Source: an uncultured Archangium sp.
GTDB lineage: Bacteria > Myxococcota > Myxococcia > Myxococcales > Myxococcaceae
Direction: 5' to 3'
Assembly (NCBI GenBank): GCA_946479335.1
Contig: CAMLFP010000231.1
Location: forward strand, 1 to 8,810
Length of the DNA stretch: 8,810 nucleotides
The translations under genes were made by a program, and so were the position numbers. Shown in pieces: positions 1-4,564 of this stretch; position 1 is the stretch's first letter; every line of letters starts with the position of its first letter. A model generated the notes under the pieces. It was not told the DNA's origin. It was given only the letters and a program-made list of their open reading frames with translations, and ran no database searches.

Positions 1-2
1 CC

Positions 3-1157
3 ACGGGTGGCGGCACCGCGACCACCGGCGGCGGCACCGCGACGACGGGCGGCGGCACCGCGACCACCGGCGGCGGCACGGCGACGACCGGCGGCGGCAC
101 CGCGACGACCGGCGGCGGCACCGCGACGACGGGCGGCGGCACTGCGACCACCGGCGGCGGCTCCGGCACCACGGGCGGCGGCACTGCGACGACCGGCGGC
201 GGCACTGCGACGACCGGCGGCGGCACGGCGACGACGGGTGGCGGCTCCGGCACCACGGGCGGTGGCACCGCGACGACCGGCGGCGGCTCCGGCACCACGG
301 GCGGCGGGACGGGCACCACGGGCGGTGGCTCGGGCAACAACACGATCGCGGCGGCGAAGCAGGTCGCGACCTGCAGCACGCCGGTGCAGGTCGACAACGC
401 CATCATCATCGCCGTCGAGACCAGCTCCACGGGCACGTCGGGCGACATCCGCTCCACGTTCTGGGTCGTCGACCAGGCGGCGCCGGCCAACGGCATCTTC
501 GTCGACAAGTACTACACCGACACGCCCACCACCTTCGTGCCGACGGTCGGCCAGCTGGTGAGCATCTCGGGCGCGTACACGCGCAATGAGCCCGCGTACA
601 TCAACCGCACCGCGTACCGCCTGTACCTGACCAACGCCACGGCGTGCGGCGTCGGCTCCACGCCGATGAACATCACGCTGCAGGGCACGGTGACGGTGCC
701 CGCGCCGCAGACGCTGGCGCTCACCGGGGCCAACGCGCAGGGAGGCTCCGCGAAGCCCAGCCCGTCATACGGCTCGACGCTGGTCACCATCCCCGGGCCG
801 CTGACGCTGACGCCCGCGACCTCGACGCCCGAAGCGATGCACCGCGTGAGCGCCTACGGCGCCGCCGACAGCCTCTATTACGGCTTCGAGACCTCCGGCG
901 GCGTGCTGGTGCACAACGGCAGCACGTACGCGAACTGCGATTGGCGCGGCTCGGCGTACTACGACGGCGGCACCATCACCTTCCCCAACGGCATCACCGG
1001 CGTCTGGGACACGTACAGCCACGCGCCCTGCAATGACGGCGGCACGTCGACCAACTGCCTGCACGTGAACGGCTACGTGCCGGGCACCGCGAACGACTAC
1101 ACGTACACCGTGTACCCGCGCGACTGCGCCGACTTCAACGGCGCGTACCAGCAGTAG
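3..1157 (+). CDS. Secreted protein with Thr/Gly heptad linker, 5'-truncated by window edge
   Basis: The reading frame is open from the left edge to a TAG at 1155-1157, so the N-terminus (presumably a signal peptide or lipobox) lies outside the window; 384 codons are visible. About the first 110 residues are a low-complexity Thr/Gly/Ala linker. After it comes a domain of about 270 residues starting near SGNNTIAAAKQ. The part reading VDNAIIIAVE, STFWVVDQ, GIFVDKYY, PTVGQLVSISGAY alternates hydrophobic residues in a way that resembles OB-fold-like beta domains of secreted bacterial proteins, which is an inference. A second beta-rich part contains LYYGFETSGGVLVHNGSTY. The domain holds six cysteines (ATCST, TACGV, ANCDW, APCND, TNCLH, RDCAD), fitting disulfides outside the cytoplasm. 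Linkers of this type commonly tether domains of surface proteins in myxobacteria. Function is not recognised. A start at GTG 384 would discard the linker and is not favoured, because the frame continues upstream without a stop. Confidence 0.85.
   Translation, partial: TGGGTATTGGGTATTGGGTATTGGGTATTGGGTATTGGGTATTGGGTATTGGGSGTTGGGTATTGGGTATTGGGTATTGGGSGTTGGGTATTGGGSGTTGGGTGTTGGGSGNNTIAAAKQVATCSTPVQVDNAIIIAVETSSTGTSGDIRSTFWVVDQAAPANGIFVDKYYTDTPTTFVPTVGQLVSISGAYTRNEPAYINRTAYRLYLTNATACGVGSTPMNITLQGTVTVPAPQTLALTGANAQGGSAKPSPSYGSTLVTIPGPLTLTPATSTPEAMHRVSAYGAADSLYYGFETSGGVLVHNGSTYANCDWRGSAYYDGGTITFPNGITGVWDTYSHAPCNDGGTSTNCLHVNGYVPGTANDYTYTVYPRDCADFNGAYQQ
15..329 (+). repeat. 21-bp coding tandem repeat (15 TATTGGG-type heptads)
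   Basis: Fifteen complete 21-bp units encode T-A-T-T-G-G-G or the variants S-G-T-T-G-G-G and T-G-T-T-G-G-G. A partial TGGG precedes them at the window edge. Most differences between units are synonymous third-position changes (ACC/ACG/ACT, GGC/GGT) or conservative Ala/Gly and Thr/Ser swaps, as expected for a translated repeat. The array may extend left of the window. It is a flexible linker and probably varies in copy number between strains. Confidence 0.9.
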
Positions 1158-1401
1158 GTCGGCGGTCGAGGAGCGGCAGCTCCTTGCGCGCCCACGCCAA
1201 CGACTCTTCGAAGTTGAACCACGCGCCACCGCCCCACTCGAGGGCGATGGCGCGTGCTTCTTCTGCGCTCACGTCGGCCGCGTAGTCCGCCCGCGCGTCG
1301 TCCCAGCGGATGCCGAAGAGGTAGTCGTACTGCTGGTTGACGAAGTGGAGCTCATGCCGGCCGGTCGTCGGGTTCAGCGGCGTGTCTCGGATGAAGGCCA
1401 T
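1135..1401 (-). CDS. Small hypothetical protein (88 aa)
   Basis: I do not recognise the family. From ATG at 1401-1399 the frame encodes 88 residues starting MAFIRDTPLNPTTGRHELHF. It has a non-repetitive composition (VNQQYDYLFGIRWDDARADY, then SAEEARAIALEWGGGAWFNF and EESLAWARKELPLL), looks like a compact soluble alpha/beta protein, and has no signal peptide or membrane segment. The frame stays open upstream through the 21-bp array, and a GTG at 1659 would add 86 residues of GARVPAG repeats. I chose the internal ATG because the array shows no codon-like substitution pattern and complexity becomes normal exactly there. No good ribosome binding site is visible. The stop lies inside the convergent gene ending at 1157, a 23-bp tail-to-tail overlap. 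The gene is divergent from the methyl-cycle operon across a 386-bp region. Confidence 0.6.
   Translation of the reverse strand: MAFIRDTPLNPTTGRHELHFVNQQYDYLFGIRWDDARADYAADVSAEEARAIALEWGGGAWFNFEESLAWARKELPLLDRRPTAGTRR
1167..1186 (+). terminator. Possible weak terminator hairpin of the first gene
   Basis: A stem CGAGGAGC pairs with GCTCCTTG around a GGCA tetraloop (8 pairs, one G-U), starting 9 nt after the TAG of the linker protein. No T-run follows, and the hairpin lies inside the last codons of the convergent small gene. It could therefore be a by-product of coding sequence. Confidence 0.3.
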
Positions 1402-1453
1402 GCGCGCGCAGCCTACGCCGCACGCAATCCGCGAAGCTCCCGGTCGCCCCGGC

Positions 1454-1675
1454 GCACCGTCTGGAGGCACCCGCGCTTCGCCCGCAGGCACCCGCGCACC
1501 GTCCGGAGCCACCCGCGCACCATCCGCACGCACCCGCGCACCGTCCGCAGGCACCCGCGCACCGCCCGCAGGCACCCGCACACCGCCCGCAGGCACCCGC
1601 ACACTGCCCGCAGGCACCCGCGCACCGCCCGCAGGCACCCGCGCACCGTCCGGAGCCACCCGTGCACCGTCCGGA
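1454..1675. repeat. Intergenic 21-bp tandem repeat array (10 full copies plus partial)
   Basis: Ten 21-bp units run without spacers from 1454 to 1663, and a 12-bp partial unit ends at 1675. A typical unit begins GCACCG, continues (T/C)CCGCAGG and ends CACCCGC. Central units (1538-1642) are nearly identical. Units at 1496-1516 and 1643-1663 share the variant GCACCGTCCGGAGCC and differ only in the final base, which suggests block duplication. Because 21 is a multiple of three and no stop occurs, all frames stay open, giving artificial ORFs. Base changes between units fall in all three codon phases, so the array does not look translated. It lies between a divergent gene pair, upstream of the methyl-cycle promoter. 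Its role is unknown: it could be a copy-number-variable tract, a spacer, or a protein-binding array. Confidence 0.85.
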
Positions 1676-1750
1676 TGAAGGGGCTATTCCCACCTGCGAG
1701 CCAATAACCGACTGATTTTGCGCTTCATTTCTCACATCGCGAACAGCTCA

Positions 1751-1780
1751 TTGCATTCATGCGCATGAATGCACTATTCC
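1751..1780 (+). promoter_or_regulatory. Probable sigma-70-type promoter of the regulator-ahcY operon
   Basis: TTGCAT (1751-1756) and TATTCC (1775-1780) are separated by 18 bp in the only AT-richer stretch of this region. They would place the transcription start at about 1786-1789, at the GTG start codon at 1788, implying a leaderless or nearly leaderless mRNA. This agrees with the lack of any Shine-Dalgarno sequence before 1788. The match to consensus is moderate and is read by eye. Confidence 0.5.
1752..1773. promoter_or_regulatory. Perfect 22-bp palindromic operator
   Basis: The half-site TGCATTCATGC (1752-1762) is followed immediately by its exact reverse complement GCATGAATGCA (1763-1773), giving 22 bp without a mismatch. 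ArsR-family dimers bind AT-containing palindromes of about this size that overlap core promoters, and the gene starting 14 bp downstream encodes such a regulator. The palindrome fills the spacer between the proposed -35 and -10, so a bound dimer would block RNA polymerase. Autorepression is inferred. Confidence 0.75.
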
Positions 1781-1787
1781 TCGCGCC

Positions 1788-2765
1788 GTGCAGGTCGCGA
1801 CCCCTTCCCTCCCGCGCGTCGAGCTGTTCCGGCTGCTGGCTGAACCCAGCCGGCTGCAGCTGCTCGCGCTGTGCGCGGGTGAAGCGCTGAGCGTCTCGGA
1901 GCTGGCGACGCTGCTCAACGACTCGCAGCCGCAGGTGAGCCGCAAGGTGGCGCCGCTGCGTGACGCGGGGCTGGTCGAGGCGCGCAAAGACGGCACGCGC
2001 GTCTTCGTGAGCACCGCGGTCGACGCGATGTCGGCCGACCCGGTGTTGTCGGAGGCGCTGGCCGAAGGTCGCCGTTTGAGTCTCGCCGACGGCAGCCTCG
2101 CGCGCGTGCCGCAGGTGGTAGCCGCGCGTGAAGATCAGGGTCGCAGCCACTTCGACGCGGTGGCGGCGGCGCGCGAGTCGGTGCCCGCGTCTCCGGAGCA
2201 CCTCGCGCACCTCGCGGCGCTCTCGCTCCTGCTGCCCTCGCGCGCGCTGGCCGTCGACGCCGGCACGGGTGATGGCCTCTCGCTCGACCTGCTGGCCCCG
2301 CTCTTCTCGCGCGTCATCGCGGTGGAGCGCTCGCAAGCGCAACTGGCCCGCGTGGCCGAGCGCGTCGCGCAGCGCGGCTTCCACACGGTCTCGCTCTTCC
2401 CCGGGAGCTACGACGACGCGGCGCTCGTGCAGCGCGTCGACGCTGCGGGCGGAGCGGATCTGGTGTTCGCCGGCCGCATGCTCCACCACACCTCGCGACC
2501 CGCGCAGGCGGTGGCCTCGTTCGCGCGGCTGCTCAAGAAGGGCGGGCACCTCGTGGTGCTCGACTACCTCCCGCACGACACCGACGCGCTGCGCGTGGCC
2601 GAAGGCGACGTGTGGTCGGGCTTCCCGGTCGACGACGTGAAGGGCTTCATGTCGCAGGCCGGCCTCACCTTCCGCGGGGAGCTGCCCATCCCCTCCGTCT
2701 TTCACCCCGCCGGCCCAGATGCCGCAGTCCCCTGGCACGCCTGGGCCGCGCAGAAACCCACGTAG
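1788..2765 (+). CDS. ArsR-type regulator fused to SAM methyltransferase domain (SahR-like)
   Basis: This 325-aa protein has two domains. Residues about 10-78 form an ArsR-type winged helix: [14 protein letters not shown], then [20 protein letters not shown] with the recognition helix at 46-60, and the wing [11 protein letters not shown] at 65-75. The cysteine metal site of classical ArsR/SmtB sensors is missing. Residues about 120-300 form a class I SAM-methyltransferase domain: motif I VDAGTGDG at 156-163, the acidic ribose-binding residue E180 in [18 protein letters not shown] at 224-234 and [11 protein letters not shown] at 252-262. ArsR-methyltransferase fusions occur in many bacteria. 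From memory, SahR-type ArsR proteins control ahcY and other SAM-cycle genes in proteobacteria in response to SAH. Position directly before ahcY (23-bp gap) supports that role here. The methyltransferase domain may serve as ligand sensor rather than enzyme. GTG 1788 is the start because it just precedes the wHTH and has no Shine-Dalgarno sequence, fitting leaderless translation. Confidence 0.88.
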   Translation: MQVATPSLPRVELFRLLAEPSRLQLLALCAGEALSVSELATLLNDSQPQVSRKVAPLRDAGLVEARKDGTRVFVSTAVDAMSADPVLSEALAEGRRLSLADGSLARVPQVVAAREDQGRSHFDAVAAARESVPASPEHLAHLAALSLLLPSRALAVDAGTGDGLSLDLLAPLFSRVIAVERSQAQLARVAERVAQRGFHTVSLFPGSYDDAALVQRVDAAGGADLVFAGRMLHHTSRPAQAVASFARLLKKGGHLVVLDYLPHDTDALRVAEGDVWSGFPVDDVKGFMSQAGLTFRGELPIPSVFHPAGPDAAVPWHAWAAQKPT

Positions 2766-2777
2766 TTCAACTCAACG

Positions 2778-2783
2778 AAGGAG
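2778..2783 (+). promoter_or_regulatory. Shine-Dalgarno site that fixes the ahcY start
   Basis: AAGGAG lies 5 nt before ATG 2789. The frame is open back to 2612 but only through the end of the upstream regulator gene, and the 59 extra residues (Arg/Pro-rich) do not belong to the AhcY family. This site decides the start. Confidence 0.9.
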
Positions 2784-2788
2784 CAGTC

Positions 2789-4126
2789 ATGGAACACAAG
2801 ACGTCATTCCCCGCGTACAAGATCGCCAACCCCGAGCTCGCCGCCTGGGGCCGCAAAGAAATCTCCATCGCCGAGAAGGAAATGCCCGGCCTGATGGCGC
2901 TCCGCGAGGAGTGGAAGGGCAAGTTCCCCCTGAAGGGCGCGCGCGTCGCGGGCTGCCTGCACATGACCACGCAGACCGCGGTGCTCATCGAGACGCTGGT
3001 CTCGCTCGGCGCCGAGGTGACGTGGACCTCGTGCAACATCTTCTCGACGCAGGACCAGGCCGCGGCGGCCATCGCGAAGGCCGGCGTGCCGGTGTTCGCG
3101 TGGAAGGGCCAGACGCTGGAGGAGGCCGACTGGTGCCTCGAGGCGCAGCTCTTCGCGTTCAAGGACGGCAAGGCGCCGAACATGATCCTCGATGACGGCG
3201 GCGACCTGACGATGTGGGTGCACAACAAGCACCCCGAGCTCTTCTCGGGTCCGGATCCGATCCGCGGGCTCTCGGAAGAGACCACCACGGGCGTGCACCG
3301 CCTGTACGAGATGATGAAGGCCGGCACGCTCAAGGTGCCCGCCATCAACGTGAACGACTCCGTCACCAAGTCGAAGTTCGACAACCTCTACGGCTGCCGT
3401 GAGTCGTTCCTCGATGGCATCAAGCGCGCCACCGACGTGATGGTCGCGGGCAAGACGGTGGTCGTCGCCGGCTACGGCGATGTCGGCAAGGGCTGCGCGG
3501 TCGCCGCCAAGGGCATGGGCGCGCGCGTGTTCGTCACCGAGATCGACCCCATCAACGCGCTCCAGGCCGCGATGGAGGGCTTCACCGTGACGACGATGGA
3601 AGACATCGCGCCGCACGCCGACATCTTCTGCACCGCGACCGGCTGCGTCGACGTCATCACCGGCGAGCACATGAAGGCGATGAAGGACGGCGCCATTCTC
3701 GCGAACATCGGCCACTTCGACTCCGAGATTCAGGTCAGCTGGCTCGAGAAGAACCCGGAGATCCGCGAGGAGAACGTCAAGCCGCAGGTCGACCAGTTCA
3801 TCTTCCCCAACGGCAAGCGCCTCACCCTGCTGGCGCGCGGCCGCCTCGTGAACCTGGGCTGCGCCTCGGGCCACCCGTCGTTCGTGATGTCGAACTCCTT
3901 CACCAACCAGACGCTGGCGCAGCTCGCGCTGTGGGGCGCCATCGACACGGGCCACAAGTTCGAGAAGGGCAAGGTCTACGTGCTGCCCAAGAAGCTCGAC
4001 GAGAAGGTCGCGCAGCTGCACCTCGCGAAGGTCGGCGCGAAGCTGACGAAGCTGAACGAGACGCAGGCGAAGTACCTCGGCGTCACCGTCGAGGGCCCGT
4101 TCAAGCCCGAGCACTACCGCTACTGA
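2789..4126 (+). CDS. ahcY: Adenosylhomocysteinase (S-adenosylhomocysteine hydrolase)
   Basis: This NAD-dependent cytosolic enzyme reversibly splits S-adenosylhomocysteine to adenosine and homocysteine, relieving product inhibition of methyltransferases and feeding methionine regeneration. The 445-aa protein is complete. Family signature 1, [16 protein letters not shown], is at 81-96, and the NAD-binding signature [17 protein letters not shown] at 221-237 has the GxGxxGKG loop. Substrate-site segments include GCLHMT (H58), ILDDGGD (D135/D136), [11 protein letters not shown] (E163/E164), [11 protein letters not shown] (K195, D199), NIGHFD (H309) and GHPSFVMS (H362). The C-terminus KPEHYRY carries the conserved Lys/Tyr (K439, Y443) that reach the NAD site of the neighbouring subunit. 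At 445 aa it is close to the eukaryotic length and appears to lack the roughly 40-residue insertion found in many bacterial enzymes. It is co-transcribed with the regulator 23 bp upstream and followed by a hairpin terminator. No internal promoter is evident. Confidence 0.98.
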   Translation: MEHKTSFPAYKIANPELAAWGRKEISIAEKEMPGLMALREEWKGKFPLKGARVAGCLHMTTQTAVLIETLVSLGAEVTWTSCNIFSTQDQAAAAIAKAGVPVFAWKGQTLEEADWCLEAQLFAFKDGKAPNMILDDGGDLTMWVHNKHPELFSGPDPIRGLSEETTTGVHRLYEMMKAGTLKVPAINVNDSVTKSKFDNLYGCRESFLDGIKRATDVMVAGKTVVVAGYGDVGKGCAVAAKGMGARVFVTEIDPINALQAAMEGFTVTTMEDIAPHADIFCTATGCVDVITGEHMKAMKDGAILANIGHFDSEIQVSWLEKNPEIREENVKPQVDQFIFPNGKRLTLLARGRLVNLGCASGHPSFVMSNSFTNQTLAQLALWGAIDTGHKFEKGKVYVLPKKLDEKVAQLHLAKVGAKLTKLNETQAKYLGVTVEGPFKPEHYRY

Positions 4127-4146
4127 GTCGCAGCGGTCGGTGACTC

Positions 4147-4182
4147 ACGACGCCCGGGGGCCTCACGGCTTCCGGGCGTTGT
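4147..4182 (+). terminator. Rho-independent-type terminator of the ahcY operon
   Basis: Starting 20 nt after the ahcY stop, arms 4147-4157 and 4172-4182 pair over 11 bp with one G-U. The core ACGCCCGG pairs with CCGGGCGT. Inside the loop GCC TCAC GGC can extend the hairpin. The downstream GTTATGG is only weakly T-rich, common in very GC-rich genomes. It closes the methyl-cycle operon and separates it from the opposing lipoprotein gene. Confidence 0.8.
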
Positions 4183-4357
4183 CGTTATGGAGGACAATCG
4201 ATGCCAGCAACGCCGCTGACACAAGGCGGGAGTTCCGTCGCCAGACAACACCGCTCCGGTGGTGGGGACGGGTTCGCGAGCATTACCGGACCTGCCGGCA
4301 ACACGGTCAGCACCATTGGAGTACTCCACGCACGCTTCCGCGGAACTTCCTCTCGGT

Positions 4358-4564
4358 TCATTCGCGTACCGGAGGCGGCGGCGGTCGGTTGGCGAACGGG
4401 TCAACCCCCGACGGAATCACCACGCCCAGGTCCGCGTCGGCCGGCCAGAGGTTCACCGGCTCCGCGACTTCCGGGCCAGGCTCCGGGAGCTCATCGGGCA
4501 GCGGCGCGCCACACGAGAGCGACGCAGCGACAGCGAACGCCAGCAGACAACAGAGCTTCTTCAT
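4358..4564 (-). CDS. Small Pro-rich exported (lipo)protein, coupled to the FG-GAP protein
   Basis: The 68-aa product begins MKKLCCLLAFAVAASLSCGA. This is a short Lys start, a hydrophobic core and a cysteine at 18, resembling a lipoprotein signal peptide. The residues before C18 are S-L-S, so position -3 is not the usual Leu/Val/Ile and lipidation is uncertain. The mature part is acidic and Pro-rich (PLPDELPEPGPEVAEP) and ends in PPPPPVRE. The ATG shares its A with the TGA of the upstream 790-aa gene (TGATG), and GGGAG lies 7 nt before it, so the two genes are translationally coupled and probably act together at the envelope. Function is not recognised. Confidence 0.75.
   Translation of the reverse strand: MKKLCCLLAFAVAASLSCGAPLPDELPEPGPEVAEPVNLWPADADLGVVIPSGVDPFANRPPPPPVRE

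Noticed and set aside
1135..1659. 174-aa minus-strand gene with an N-terminal GARVPAG repeat domain
   Set aside because: It needs a GTG inside the array, no ribosome site is present, and substitutions between units are not biased to third positions. The 88-aa version is preferred, though the longer form is not excluded.
1454..1675. CRISPR array
   Set aside because: Units are 21 bp and directly adjacent with no unique spacers, and no cas gene is near; it is a simple tandem repeat.
1788..2030. Metal-sensing ArsR/SmtB repressor
   Set aside because: The cysteine motif of metal sensors is not present and the only cysteine near it (C29) is isolated; the fused methyltransferase domain and ahcY neighbour point elsewhere.
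1725..2738. 337-aa minus-strand frame opposite the regulator
   Set aside because: Arg/His/Glu-rich mirror frame; the plus strand shows clear wHTH and methyltransferase motifs.
2804..4114. 436-aa minus-strand frame opposite ahcY
   Set aside because: It is a mirror frame of a GC-rich gene, Arg/Leu/Asp-rich and repetitive in composition, with no recognisable domain.
2612..4126. ahcY starting at 2612 (504 aa)
   Set aside because: The extra 59 residues are the regulator gene read in another frame; ATG 2789 has AAGGAG at proper spacing and matches the family N-terminus.
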